NCBI GenBank assembly: GCA_002431395.1
Contig: DJEU01000038.1
Location: 1 to 64,000 of the forward strand
Direction: 5' to 3'
Source: Lachnoclostridium sp. UBA5890
GTDB taxonomy: Bacteria > Bacillota > Clostridia > Lachnospirales > Lachnospiraceae
Length of the DNA stretch: 64,000 nt
Part shown: positions 8,790 through 17,987 of the stretch, one piece after another
Numbering within the stretch: the first letter of the stretch is position 1
Layout of the letters: each line of letters begins with the position of its first letter
Program-made: the position numbers and the translations under genes
The notes under the pieces: model-generated
What the model was told of the DNA's origin: nothing
What the model saw: only the letters and a program-made list of their open reading frames with translations
Databases searched by the model: none

Positions 8790-9290
8790 ATGAAGAAGGA
8801 TAATAAAGGATTTTCCTTGGTAGAACTTATTGTAGTGATTACAATTATGGTTGTACTTACAGGACTGATATCCATGGGCGTCAGTATGGCCGTCAGCAAA
8901 CCGGCGGATGAATGTGCCGAAAAGCTGAAAGCTTCGTTGCAATCCATGAGAATTACAACTATGGGCAAGTTTGACGCACATTTGGAGATTTATAAAAAAA
9001 ATGATCAGGTATATGTAAAAGAAATACGGGTAGAAGACAGCAGCGGTACAACCACTACAAAAGAAAGTATTGTGAGTGCAAAAGGCGTAAAGCTGTACTA
9101 TGAAAAAGACAACTCCGGTTCTTATACGGAGTTAACAAATGGCGATGTTCTGTATATCTATTATAATAGAAGCAGCGGGGCTTTCGCAAATACAGCCGGA
9201 TACTATTGCACACACTTGAAGGCAGAGAAAGGTGACAAGGCAGCGGTTTTACGGCTTTATCCTTTAACAGGAAAAATTGAAAAAGAATGA
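8790..9290 (+). CDS. Minor prepilin (GspH/PilA-like)
   Basis: A 166-residue prepilin with leader MKKDNKG and FSLVELIVVITIMVVLTGL; Phe1 and Glu5 are present. Its first 14 residues match the major pilin at 3061, but the DNA differs at many silent positions, so this is not a recent copy. The rest is a small polar domain containing several short beta strands. The start is preceded by AAGGAGG. The next gene lies 133 bases downstream behind possible promoters, so a first pilus transcription unit may end here. Confidence 0.85.
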   Translation: MKKDNKGFSLVELIVVITIMVVLTGLISMGVSMAVSKPADECAEKLKASLQSMRITTMGKFDAHLEIYKKNDQVYVKEIRVEDSSGTTTTKESIVSAKGVKLYYEKDNSGSYTELTNGDVLYIYYNRSSGAFANTAGYYCTHLKAEKGDKAAVLRLYPLTGKIEKE

Positions 9291-9304
9291 TATTTGCTTA
9301 CTGT

Positions 9305-9346
9305 CTAAAAAATGATGTAGATTTTCGATAGAAAGTAAGTTATAAT
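9305..9346 (+). promoter_or_regulatory. Possible sigma-D type promoter with overlapping -10 box upstream of the large prepilin gene
   Basis: The 133-base gap before the gene at 9424 contains CTAAA (9305-9309), 15 bases, then TCGATAG (9325-9331). The known Bacillus sigma-D pattern is CTAAA-N15-CCGATAT, so the second box matches at 5 of 7 positions. Ten bases further is a perfect TATAAT (9341-9346), without a good -35 box. Either box could start transcription of the large prepilin. If the sigma-D site is real it would couple this pilus gene to flagellar control. Confidence 0.35.
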
Positions 9347-9423
9347 ACAATAAAAATAGTTAAATGACATCATGATTTACATAAGAAGTATCAATTCTAT
9401 TAGGATTCTATTAGGAGGAGATT

Positions 9424-11403
9424 ATGAAACGGTTAAAAAAGAAAGTAGGGGAACTTAATAATCGTGGACTGTCATTGGTTGAACTGATTTGTGCTATGGC
9501 AATCTTAAGCATCATCGGGACAATAGTCGGTGGTATCCTGGTTGTCAGTGCAAAAAGTTATGATACGGGCATTAATGAAGCAGAGCTTCAGCAGGAAGCG
9601 CAAATGGTAGTAAACCAGATTAATGATTTGGTGATTGATACCACTGCTACAGAGTCTGTTACTTTTGACGGAACAACTCTTACAATACCGGAAGGTACAA
9701 AGACGCATTATGTAAAATATGATGCAGCAGCAAAAAAACTGTATTATTCCTGTGATGGAGGGGAAATAGCCGGTGACCAGCTTATGGCAACCGGTATTAC
9801 GGCTTTTAATGCGGATACTTCTACTTTTAAGGATAGCGGTAATTTGTATCTGGATATCGGTCTGGAGAGAATGTCTAACGGAACAGAGAGAAATTTCAAT
9901 GCCACTTTCCAGATTACTTCCCGAAACGGTGTGGTAGATACTACACCGGCGGCATCCATAGATGTTATAGATGATGTGTTACTGGAGCCAAATCAGAGTT
10001 ATGAATTTCATCCGCAGGTGGTCGGTATCAGCAATACGGCTGTGACCTGGGAAATAGTGGGCGGCAGTACAGATTCTAATACGCATATGATAGGCAATAC
10101 CATATATATCGGCAGTTCCGAAACAGGAAGCATTATTCATCTTCTTGTGAAAACAGCAACGAAGGATGCAGACGGTAACCCCATGGCAATGAGAGCGGTA
10201 CGTGTTCGTATCCGTAGAATTAACAGTGTAAATGTTAATATCATATCGCTGGAAGGCGAGGCATATAAGACCGGTGCAGTATATACTGCGGAAGCTACTC
10301 TGAATGGTACCTATCTGGATCAGGAACCATGGGATTTTGACCTTGATTATGTAAGCCCGTATGGAGTGGAATGGAATGCTGTTTCCTCAGGCGGGGCTCC
10401 GTTGGCGTCATTTTCACTTGTCGCATCGGATCCGCTTAATCCCACGAAAGCATGGGTGAAAATTACACTTACCGGTGATATGCCAAGAAACTCCAAAATT
10501 ACAATCCGTGCAACGGCTAAGCATCCGATGGGAACAGATCATGGTGTAGCAACCAATAAAACAGGAATTTCTTATGGAAATATTTACGGAGAGACATCCA
10601 TAGACAATAGCCGTTTTATTGAGGTAACTCATGGAATGGGACGTGGTTCTGATGATGAATGGGCACATTTTTATGTGGATGATTTGAAGGCGCTGCTCAG
10701 AGAATTATACGGCAGGGATGATTTTACATTCACAAGAAAATATCGTTTCAGAGTAAACGGCAGTGGTGACAGCGGATGGAGCAGATGGTTTGACGGTTCG
10801 GAACTTGGAGCTGATGACCCGGCTTCCTATTCCATCAATGTTCGTCCTAATTTTGGATATCAGATGTATTACGGAAAGTCATATGATGCACAGTGTGAAA
10901 TTAAGGTAATAGATCCCGCAACAGGTCAGGTTATGTGGCCGTTAGCAGATACACCGCAGGATCAGTACCTGTTAAGCGGTACATTGGAGAGAGTAAAAGT
11001 ATCCTTTACCAGTACAACGCTTGGTTTTTCCGAAGAGTGGGGTCTGGATGCATCCAGAGGAGCCAAAGTTGATAAGAACTTTGGCGGTACACTTTTCACA
11101 ATTAAGGATTTGTATTCATTAGGCGGTTCTACCAATAAGGGTAATTTCTACAATGACCTGCATTACATTTTAGAGAAAAAAGTTGGTGGTACATGGCAGA
11201 AGGTGGAAGACCTGCAGAGCGGTCCGAGCTGTAATGTACAGATAAGAGGAAATGCCGGAGAATATCGTGTATGTGTATGGATGGATGAAATACACATTAC
11301 AGCAAATGATGACGGTTCGTTTTCCCATAACGGAAAAAGCGAAAAGTATGAAATTTATAATGTTGGAGGAGGAGAAGGAATTTTCTACTTCACAGCACAG
11401 TAA
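9424..11403 (+). CDS. Very large minor prepilin (PilW/GspJ-like N-terminus with Ig-like region)
   Basis: A 659-residue protein beginning MKRLKKKVGELNNRG, then LSLVELICAMAILSIIGTIVGG; Glu5 is present and cleavage is expected after Gly15. The segment after the helix (SYDTGINEAELQQEAQMVVNQINDLV) resembles PilW/GspJ-type minor pilins. Residues ~180-280 look like an Ig-like beta domain (ASIDVIDDVLLEPNQSYEF... AVTWEI), followed by further Thr/Asn/Gly-rich beta-type sequence to the end. PilW-like proteins are usually 200-350 residues. The protein probably carries surface-exposed adhesive domains on the pilus; this is inference from size and composition. Start is supported by AGGAGG. Confidence 0.82.
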   Translation: MKRLKKKVGELNNRGLSLVELICAMAILSIIGTIVGGILVVSAKSYDTGINEAELQQEAQMVVNQINDLVIDTTATESVTFDGTTLTIPEGTKTHYVKYDAAAKKLYYSCDGGEIAGDQLMATGITAFNADTSTFKDSGNLYLDIGLERMSNGTERNFNATFQITSRNGVVDTTPAASIDVIDDVLLEPNQSYEFHPQVVGISNTAVTWEIVGGSTDSNTHMIGNTIYIGSSETGSIIHLLVKTATKDADGNPMAMRAVRVRIRRINSVNVNIISLEGEAYKTGAVYTAEATLNGTYLDQEPWDFDLDYVSPYGVEWNAVSSGGAPLASFSLVASDPLNPTKAWVKITLTGDMPRNSKITIRATAKHPMGTDHGVATNKTGISYGNIYGETSIDNSRFIEVTHGMGRGSDDEWAHFYVDDLKALLRELYGRDDFTFTRKYRFRVNGSGDSGWSRWFDGSELGADDPASYSINVRPNFGYQMYYGKSYDAQCEIKVIDPATGQVMWPLADTPQDQYLLSGTLERVKVSFTSTTLGFSEEWGLDASRGAKVDKNFGGTLFTIKDLYSLGGSTNKGNFYNDLHYILEKKVGGTWQKVEDLQSGPSCNVQIRGNAGEYRVCVWMDEIHITANDDGSFSHNGKSEKYEIYNVGGGEGIFYFTAQ

Positions 11404-11421
11404 ACAGTAAGAGTAAGTAAT

Positions 11422-11454
11422 AAAAAAGGATGTCTTCACAGACATCCTTTTTTG
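11422..11454. terminator. Bidirectional rho-independent terminator between convergent genes
   Basis: A strong hairpin, AAAAAAGGATGTCT-TCAC-AGACATCCTTTTTT, lies between the end of the pilus locus and the end of the minus-strand glycosyltransferase. The A-run on one side and T-run on the other make it usable from both directions, as expected between convergent genes. Confidence 0.9.
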
Positions 11455-11467
11455 ATGGAAATTTGTT

Positions 11468-13228
11468 TTATCGAAGCTGATATATTTCTACAATGTATCC
11501 GTTTTCACAATCCGTACCAAGCCATGTAAAATCCTCTGTGTATGGAAGTGCTTTTATCATGGACAGCCATTCATCATTTGTGCGGGCACCCATAATCTCA
11601 ATATTGTCGCTGGATATATCAGGGAACAGCACATAAATATGTTCATCCGCAGATGATTCCGGCAGGGTTGAGAGAGAAGCAGGAAAAGCTGTATCAGAAC
11701 TTTCTCTTTGACAGATTAGGTATAAATTGGAAACACCGTCTAAATCAATAGCATAATTTGTTCTGTGATAGGCAAGAGGAGCAAAAACAATATAAGTTGC
11801 ATCTTTTGGCAAATCGGTCATTTGTATGCCGGTTACAGGCATCGAATCATATAGAAAAGTATGGGTATGTAAAATATTGGAAAACAAGCTGCATATAAGG
11901 ACCACAGTACAAGTGGAACCGATTAATACCTTCTTATTTATTGCTTTATGCACAACAGAGAAAAGGAGTTCTTTTCCTGATGTCAAAATCAATAGACATA
12001 AAAGAGGATAAAAAGGGAAGAAATACCGTATTGTGTTTAATTGCATAGCTGCGGCAGGCAGGCTGAATATATAATATATATAAATGCAAAGCGCTGTCAG
12101 GAAAAGAATATCATACATATACGGTAAACGCTTAAGAAGCGCTTTGACAATATGAATTACTTTCCAAAAGATTTCCTTTGTTTTCTTAAAAAAGCGGGGT
12201 GCCAGCTTTTCTTTTCGGAATAAGAAAAAGGATACCAGAAGAATAATAACGGCAAACAGTAAAAAGGATCTTGCATATATAGGAAAGTAGGTCTTCATAT
12301 AAGGCAATTCCAAACCGGTAAATTGTGCAATGACTAATTTCCGAATGAACCGGATTTGGTAATATAAGGACATTTTCTGACCTGCAAAAACGGAGCTGTC
12401 ATGAAATAAATCATAAATGGCATCCGGGAAAACAGCAAAGGATACAAGTACACCGGCGAGCATGGTAAAGCCTAAGGCAAAAAAGGTTTTCCATTTTTTA
12501 CGAATCAGCAGATATAATTCCGTTATTAAGGTAAGGAAAAATGCAAATAAAATCAAATGATAATGTGTCAGGGAGGCTGTCAGGGTTACTGCAAAAAGAA
12601 ACAATAAATATCTTTTTTTGCCTGTTTTAAGTAGCTTCGACATCAGATAGAAAAGTACAGTTGCCAAAAGGGCAGAGAATGCATATACCCTGATAAAAGT
12701 ATAGGTATCGGCTGCACCGCCGCTATAGGCATAGAAGGCACATAATATAAGAGAAAAAACAGGGGAGCCCCATTCGCAGCCTGCCTTGTATAAAAGAATC
12801 ATGGTTAATATAAAACTAATGAAGTTTATGGACAAAGCAAACCACGGAGAAAAGGTATCGGGAAAGAATGAGCTTATGGTATGCAACAGTGCGTAATAAA
12901 CCGGAGGATGGGAGTCCTTGGAAAGATTATACCATACAGAGCCGTAGGAAAATTGCTGTCCCTTTTGGACGGTAACATAGTCATGATAAATTTCTCCCGT
13001 TGTCCATTCATTGAAAGCTGCTTTGATGTTTTTTTCTTTGATAAAATCGGCTTCGTTTCCGGCGTAAAGGTGCGGGTTATAATAACTGTTGGCTAATCCC
13101 ATGTTATAAATTTCGTCACAATTATATCCTGTCTTCTTCACAAAGAAAAAATACGTATATAACAGTAGAGCGGATACTATTATGACGGATAAAATAAGGT
13201 AAGATTTGTTTTTACTAAGTTGTTTCAT
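11468..13228 (-). CDS. GT39/PMT-like membrane glycosyltransferase
   Basis: A 586-residue polytopic membrane protein with about eleven hydrophobic segments. An acidic pair in the first extracytoplasmic loop (GYNCDEIYNMG) and the motif DSHPPVYYALLH are typical of GT39/ArnT-like enzymes that use polyprenyl-phosphate sugars. The C-terminal ~120 residues form a soluble domain. The acceptor is unknown; pili, flagellin or wall polymers are possible given the neighbours, but nothing in the sequence decides this. Start is supported by AAAAGGAG. It lies downstream of the dynamin-like gene on the same strand, separated by a terminator, and no clear promoter of its own was found. Confidence 0.8.
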   Translation of the reverse strand: MKQLSKNKSYLILSVIIVSALLLYTYFFFVKKTGYNCDEIYNMGLANSYYNPHLYAGNEADFIKEKNIKAAFNEWTTGEIYHDYVTVQKGQQFSYGSVWYNLSKDSHPPVYYALLHTISSFFPDTFSPWFALSINFISFILTMILLYKAGCEWGSPVFSLILCAFYAYSGGAADTYTFIRVYAFSALLATVLFYLMSKLLKTGKKRYLLFLFAVTLTASLTHYHLILFAFFLTLITELYLLIRKKWKTFFALGFTMLAGVLVSFAVFPDAIYDLFHDSSVFAGQKMSLYYQIRFIRKLVIAQFTGLELPYMKTYFPIYARSFLLFAVIILLVSFFLFRKEKLAPRFFKKTKEIFWKVIHIVKALLKRLPYMYDILFLTALCIYIYYIFSLPAAAMQLNTIRYFFPFYPLLCLLILTSGKELLFSVVHKAINKKVLIGSTCTVVLICSLFSNILHTHTFLYDSMPVTGIQMTDLPKDATYIVFAPLAYHRTNYAIDLDGVSNLYLICQRESSDTAFPASLSTLPESSADEHIYVLFPDISSDNIEIMGARTNDEWLSMIKALPYTEDFTWLGTDCENGYIVEIYQLR

Positions 13229-13242
13229 GAATATCTCCTTTT

Positions 13243-13278
13243 CAAAAAAAGTCCCTGCATGGCTGCAGGGGCTTTTTA
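13243..13278 (-). terminator. Rho-independent terminator downstream of the dynamin-like gene
   Basis: Read on the minus strand the sequence is AAAAAGCCCCTGCA-GCCA-TGCAGGGACTTTTTTT, a near-perfect stem with a 4-base loop and a long T-run. It ends the dynamin-like transcript 35 bases after its stop codon. The downstream glycosyltransferase start is 15 bases beyond, so that gene may depend on read-through or an unseen promoter. Confidence 0.88.
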
Positions 13279-13312
13279 GTTTTAATAAGGTAATGACGGA
13301 AAGGGGAGAAGA

Positions 13313-15862
13313 TTATTCTGCATGAGTTTCTTCCGCAGCTTCGTCGGTTTCTTCCTCACCCCAGATACGCTTGTTTAATTCTTCGTCCTTTTCGGAAACA
13401 AGCTCCAGAACAGCCTTTGCCTTGGACTGCATGGAAATCGCTTTCTTTTCGTCATTGATGAGGAATTCCAGATTGCTGGAAATCATATCGATGTTGGACT
13501 TGAATTCCTGAATGAGTTCTGCGGTCTTGGCTCTTGCGACATCCATGATTTCTGCGATATAGGAGTCATACTGCATCTGGGTAGTAGATGTAAACATGTT
13601 TTCTACGTCATTTTTATAGGACTTTTTGTCGTTGGTAGAGAAGATGAAGATGGCTTTCTGTTTGTTGATGTATTCGTCCATCTTCAGAGCCTTTAAGGTA
13701 GAAGGAGGAACCAGTGTATCGGATACGTTGGCGATACGTCTTACCAGCTCTTCATCAATGCCCTTGTAACCGGTGATACGGTTTACGATAATTCCCTTTA
13801 ATTCTTCAATCTGGTGCTTCAGGATGCTTTCACGGTTTTCTTTGTAGTATTCGTCGATTTCCAGTAAGTAGCGGTTCAGCTCATTACGGATGATGTTGTT
13901 CTTTTCTTCAAAGACTTCCGGACGGAGAGCAATCCATTTCATTTTGTCTGCAATTTTTTCCGCCTGGATACGTCTGGTTTCCACGATGGCTTTCAGAACC
14001 TTAATTTCGGGAAAAGCGGTAACCAGTCTTTCCGGGGTGAGCTCCTGCAGGTATTTCTCGTAGGAAGCGTCAATATCATCCACCATGGTGGTCTTCATGG
14101 TTTCGATGTTTTTGGAGATTTCTTCCTTGGACAGGCGGGCCTGTTTTTCGATTACTTCGTAATCATCACGGATGAAGTTTACGACACTGCAGATACCGTC
14201 GTAAAGACCTTTTGCCTTGACTGCCAGAGCATATTTCTGCGCATATTTTACAATTTCTTTTTCAACGGCATACATACCGGAGTTGACATAAATACGATGC
14301 AGGATAGGGTAGAGGCTGTTGTCGGTATCCTCGTCACATTTCTTTAATTCATCCATGCATTCGGAAATGAGCTGCTTGGTTTCGTTGTCAGCCTGGGAAA
14401 GCTTATCCAGCTTGAAGTACATACCGGTTTCGATTTCGTTGTTGTTGGCTTTCATTAAGAACGGGTCGGTTACCGGTGTGTTGTTGATTTCGTTTCTGTG
14501 GTTTGCCAGCCAGAGTCTTTCATCCTCGGTATCCACATTGTTGGAGATTGCCTTGGCAATATAAGCAGCCTTGGAGGATACGAAGAAGAGTCTTTCCTTG
14601 GAAAGGTCGATTTCTTCGGCTTCTTCGTTGTAAATCTTGTCGGTTTCCTTTAAGGATACTTTTACTTTTTTGTTCTTTAAGTTGTTTAAGTCGGCAAGGC
14701 TTCTGGTGTCCGCCTGATTGATAATATGTAAGGAACGGGTCAGGTCAATGTGTACCTTGTCCTTTGTATCCGCGCTTTCTCTGGAAGAGTTGATTAACTT
14801 ATACAAAACAGAGTTGCCGGTACCTTCCATCTTGGTGGGCTCATAAAGAATGATTAAGATGGAGTTGGTCTGCTGCTGCAGGGCTTTCTGCAATACCAGC
14901 AAATGCTCGTTGGAGTTGCTGTCCGTACCGGGGGTATCGTAGAAGGTAAAGCTGATATTCTTGTCAATGGGAATAGGGAAGCTTACTTCAATGATGCCGT
15001 CGATATATTCGGGATATTCCTCGGTGAGAGCATTGGGGATATCGTTTAAGCATTTTAAGATATTGGAGAGCTGCTCGTGCTGCTGTAAATGGAATACCAG
15101 CGCACTGTTGATTTCTCCGTCAATTTTTTTCTCCGTGAGAGGGCATGCACCGTTGGCGGAGAAGATGAATTTGCCTTTTTCCGCATTCCAGTTAATGACC
15201 ACACGCACGGTGGAGTCCGACTCGGATGTCTTTAAATTGAAAGCAACAGCGGGATTCTGGCTGTTCTGGATACGGAACATTTTAGCAGTTTCGGAATTGA
15301 TGCTTTCCGGCAAAATTCTTTTACCGATCATGGCGTTGATGAAAGTGGATTTACCGGAACTGTAAGTACCCACCAGGCAGATATTGATATCGTTTTGGCT
15401 TAATTTTTCTCTTTTGGCTTCAAATTCATGTTTCCTGATTAAGAAAGACTTCTGGATGTCGGAATTCTTCAGCTCTTCGTCGAAGAGGGCAATGGTTTCG
15501 TCACAGAAATCACTGACATTGGTAAAAATCTTGGAAACAGAAGCAGTCTCAATGAAATTACTGATACGGAAACGATCTTCCCCACAGGTCTTGTTGTATT
15601 CCTCTACCTTCTTCTCAAAGTCTTCATAGTCAATCTGCGTACCCTTGAAGACGAGACTGATTTTATCACACAGGAATTGTTCCCAGATGTCATCAAAAAA
15701 CTGATTGCCCTGATTCTGCAGTAAGAATTCGCCCTGCTCCGGAGAGTATTTGATCAGGTTCGGGCACATCTTATAAGGAATGTCTAAAAACTCTCCCTTT
15801 ACCTTGGCAAGAAAGCGGATTTCCTTCTTGACAGGGTGATACATAATCATTAGTTCTTTCAC
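13313..15862 (-). CDS. Dynamin-like large GTPase
   Basis: An 849-residue protein. GTPase motifs are clear: G1 GTYSSGKST near residue 164, G3 DTPGTDS near 306 and G4-like NQAD near 381. They are followed by a long predicted helical region (~residues 450-830) with many charged heptads, as in bacterial dynamin-like proteins that bind and remodel membranes. A ~150-residue N-terminal extension of unknown fold precedes the GTPase domain, and the C-terminus is acidic (EETDEAAEETHAE). The GTG start at 15862 lies 7 bases after GGGAGGAG. A consensus promoter is at 15901-15929. Dynamin-like proteins in other bacteria act in membrane repair, division or phage tolerance; which applies here cannot be told. 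Confidence 0.88.
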   Translation of the reverse strand: MKELMIMYHPVKKEIRFLAKVKGEFLDIPYKMCPNLIKYSPEQGEFLLQNQGNQFFDDIWEQFLCDKISLVFKGTQIDYEDFEKKVEEYNKTCGEDRFRISNFIETASVSKIFTNVSDFCDETIALFDEELKNSDIQKSFLIRKHEFEAKREKLSQNDINICLVGTYSSGKSTFINAMIGKRILPESINSETAKMFRIQNSQNPAVAFNLKTSESDSTVRVVINWNAEKGKFIFSANGACPLTEKKIDGEINSALVFHLQQHEQLSNILKCLNDIPNALTEEYPEYIDGIIEVSFPIPIDKNISFTFYDTPGTDSNSNEHLLVLQKALQQQTNSILIILYEPTKMEGTGNSVLYKLINSSRESADTKDKVHIDLTRSLHIINQADTRSLADLNNLKNKKVKVSLKETDKIYNEEAEEIDLSKERLFFVSSKAAYIAKAISNNVDTEDERLWLANHRNEINNTPVTDPFLMKANNNEIETGMYFKLDKLSQADNETKQLISECMDELKKCDEDTDNSLYPILHRIYVNSGMYAVEKEIVKYAQKYALAVKAKGLYDGICSVVNFIRDDYEVIEKQARLSKEEISKNIETMKTTMVDDIDASYEKYLQELTPERLVTAFPEIKVLKAIVETRRIQAEKIADKMKWIALRPEVFEEKNNIIRNELNRYLLEIDEYYKENRESILKHQIEELKGIIVNRITGYKGIDEELVRRIANVSDTLVPPSTLKALKMDEYINKQKAIFIFSTNDKKSYKNDVENMFTSTTQMQYDSYIAEIMDVARAKTAELIQEFKSNIDMISSNLEFLINDEKKAISMQSKAKAVLELVSEKDEELNKRIWGEEETDEAAEETHAE

Positions 15863-15900
15863 GGTTAACTCCTCCCAATTTGTTTTTGTACTTAAACTAA

Positions 15901-15929
15901 ATTATATGCTTTTATATGGGAAATGTCAA
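15901..15929 (-). promoter_or_regulatory. Perfect consensus sigma-A promoter of the dynamin-like gene
   Basis: On the minus strand TTGACA (15929-15924) and TATAAT (15906-15901) are separated by exactly 17 bases. Both hexamers match consensus fully, predicting strong constitutive transcription starting about 30 bases before the GTG start. Confidence 0.85.
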
Positions 15930-15984
15930 AAATAATATTGGAAAAAGAAGCAAAATTATTGCATAAATAGAAAGTGGGTAATGA

Positions 15985-16013
15985 TTGAAATTATGTTGTC
16001 GGTATGATAGTAT
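15985..16013 (+). promoter_or_regulatory. Sigma-A promoter of the GT2/methyltransferase pair
   Basis: TTGAAA (15985-15990), 17 bases, TAGTAT (16008-16013), about 50 bases upstream of the glycosyltransferase ATG. It is divergent from the dynamin promoter. Confidence 0.6.
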
Positions 16014-16069
16014 ATTTTATATGTTTTTTATGACAATTGGGCAAAAATAACCGGGGGATAAAGACGTAC

Positions 16070-16891
16070 ATGAAAAGACATAGTTTTATAATATGTGCCT
16101 ATAAGGAATCTCCTTATCTGGGAAAATGCATAAAATCTATTCTCAATCAGGAATACCTGGATGAGTCGGAAATTTTAATCTGCACATCCACGCCGAATGA
16201 CTATATTAAGGGTATGGCAGAAAAATACGGGATAAAGCTTGTCACTAATCCGAACAGAGGGGATATTCAGAGCGATTGGAATTTTGCCTATAATTTCAGC
16301 AATGCCCAGTATATTACACTGGTTCATCAGGATGATGTTTACAACAAGGCTTATTCCAGGCATTTGATGGATGCGGTTAATAAATATCAGGATATTGTGA
16401 TTTATTATACGAAGTACAGGGCACTGACGACTACGGAAAAAGAAGAAAGAGTGGAAAAGGATATTAACTGCCGGCTCAGAAGCTTCCTGAGCTTTCCGAT
16501 GAGTATACCTGCGCTGCAGACTTCCGGGTGGTGGAAAAGATTAACACTGCGGTTTGGCAATTCCATCTGTTGTTCCAGCGTTACATATAATAAGAAATTA
16601 CTGGGGAATGTAAACCTTTTCCATTCGGAACTTCGCTTTTCACTTGATTGGGATACCTATTGGGAACTTGCGGATGTAAAAGGAAGATTTTTCTTTGATA
16701 AATCACCGCTTACGTATTTCCGAATTCATCAGCTTTCCACAACGATGTTGTGCATAGAAGATGACTCCAGGGAAAAAGAAGATTACATTATGTTTTATAA
16801 GATGTGGCCGCGCTGCATAGCCAATTTCATTATGCATTTTTATAAGCTGGCGTATTGCAACTATCAAAGTCTTGATAAAAAGGGAAAATAA
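16070..16891 (+). CDS. Family 2 glycosyltransferase
   Basis: A 273-residue GT-A fold enzyme. The start MKRHSFIICAYKES shows the usual first strand, followed by LGKCIKSILNQ and the metal-binding region TLVHQDDVYN (DxD-like QDD). SLDWDTYWELA near residue 200 supplies the acceptor-side acidic motif. ATG at 16070 was chosen; it has GGGGGA 11 bases upstream, slightly long, and an in-frame TTG at 16037 is an alternative. No membrane helices are evident, so it acts in the cytoplasm, probably on a lipid-linked or protein-bound glycan. The stop is one base before the methyltransferase start, which suggests translational coupling and a shared pathway. Confidence 0.88.
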   Translation: MKRHSFIICAYKESPYLGKCIKSILNQEYLDESEILICTSTPNDYIKGMAEKYGIKLVTNPNRGDIQSDWNFAYNFSNAQYITLVHQDDVYNKAYSRHLMDAVNKYQDIVIYYTKYRALTTTEKEERVEKDINCRLRSFLSFPMSIPALQTSGWWKRLTLRFGNSICCSSVTYNKKLLGNVNLFHSELRFSLDWDTYWELADVKGRFFFDKSPLTYFRIHQLSTTMLCIEDDSREKEDYIMFYKMWPRCIANFIMHFYKLAYCNYQSLDKKGK

Positions 16892-16892
16892 A

Positions 16893-17822
16893 ATGAATTG
16901 CAGAATATGTGGGAATAATCAGGGTAATAAAGAAATAAATCTGAAAGGAACTATGTATGGCACAACGGGAGAGTATCGGTATTTCAGATGCGGCAGATGC
17001 GGTTGCCTGCAAATTGAAGATATGCCGGATGATATAGGAGCATTTTATGATACCGGTAAATATTATGCTTTTAATATGGAAAAACGTAAGCTGAAAAACA
17101 AACTGCTTTTTTTACAGATGAAGAAACAGGTAAAACATTTTGATTTGCTGGGAAAAGCGGTACAGATGATTTATCCGGTAAATTATTATTTTTATAATCT
17201 GATTACAAAATCGGATGCACTGCTTGACGTGGGCTGTGGTGAGGGAGAGATGTTGTGCTGGCTGAAGGAACTGGGCTATGAAAAAGTTATGGGGATAGAC
17301 CCGTATATACCGGAGGACAGATATTATAAGGGAAAAATGCTTGTCTGCAAAGGGGATGCTAAAGATTACCGGTTTGAACATAAGTTTAAGATGGTTACCA
17401 TGATACATGCTCTGGAGCATGTGTATGAGCAGCAGATGGAAATTACAGCCCTGGATAAGCTGGTTGAAAGCGGGGGCTATATGGTATTTCAGCTGCCTGT
17501 TTTTTCTGAGTATTATTGGAAAGAGTACGGGCAGAATCTGTATACACTGGATCCTCCCCGGCACTTTTATCTGCATACGAAGAAAAGCCTGCAGGAATTG
17601 ATGAAGCCTTTTTCATATGAGATGATTTCCTATCAGACGGAGATAGATGTGGCAATTCCCAAGATGGCAAAAAACATAGAAAATAATGAGGTGGAAAAGA
17701 ATACCGGAACCGGATTTGTATCGGGTACTCTGACGGCACTTACGTCACAGAAGCTGCGCAAGAGATTGAAAAAAGAAGAAGATGGTGCGATTGCAACGGT
17801 TGTTTTTAAGAAAGTTCGTTAG
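16893..17822 (+). CDS. SAM-dependent methyltransferase with N-terminal zinc ribbon
   Basis: A 309-residue protein. The N-terminus MNCRICGN...FRCGRCG holds two CxxC pairs as in the zinc ribbon common to sugar/C-type methyltransferases. The SAM site is LLDVGCGEGEM near residue 115, with the acidic strand end GIDP, then MIHALEHV and the late motif LVESGGYMVFQLP. The substrate is probably a sugar or glycan made by the adjacent glycosyltransferase. ATG 16893 is used rather than the TTG at 16872 because AAAAAGGG precedes it. It is probably co-transcribed with the GT2 gene. Confidence 0.88.
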   Translation: MNCRICGNNQGNKEINLKGTMYGTTGEYRYFRCGRCGCLQIEDMPDDIGAFYDTGKYYAFNMEKRKLKNKLLFLQMKKQVKHFDLLGKAVQMIYPVNYYFYNLITKSDALLDVGCGEGEMLCWLKELGYEKVMGIDPYIPEDRYYKGKMLVCKGDAKDYRFEHKFKMVTMIHALEHVYEQQMEITALDKLVESGGYMVFQLPVFSEYYWKEYGQNLYTLDPPRHFYLHTKKSLQELMKPFSYEMISYQTEIDVAIPKMAKNIENNEVEKNTGTGFVSGTLTALTSQKLRKRLKKEEDGAIATVVFKKVR

Positions 17823-17832
17823 GAAAACGGAA

Positions 17833-17862
17833 GCAGGACGGAAAATACGGCCTGCTTTTTTC
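17833..17862 (+). terminator. Probable terminator after the methyltransferase gene
   Basis: An imperfect hairpin, GCAGGACGG-AAAATA-CGGCCTGC with one mismatch, is followed by TTTTTT. It lies 11 bases after the stop codon. Confidence 0.65.
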
Positions 17863-17987
17863 TGTTATTTCAAAGTTATCAATCAAAATGATTTACCAAC
17901 AGAAGAAATGAACGAAATAAAAAATAGTTGTATAAGAAAACAGATAAGTTATAATGGATATAGTTGGATGCCTTTGCGGATAATTGA

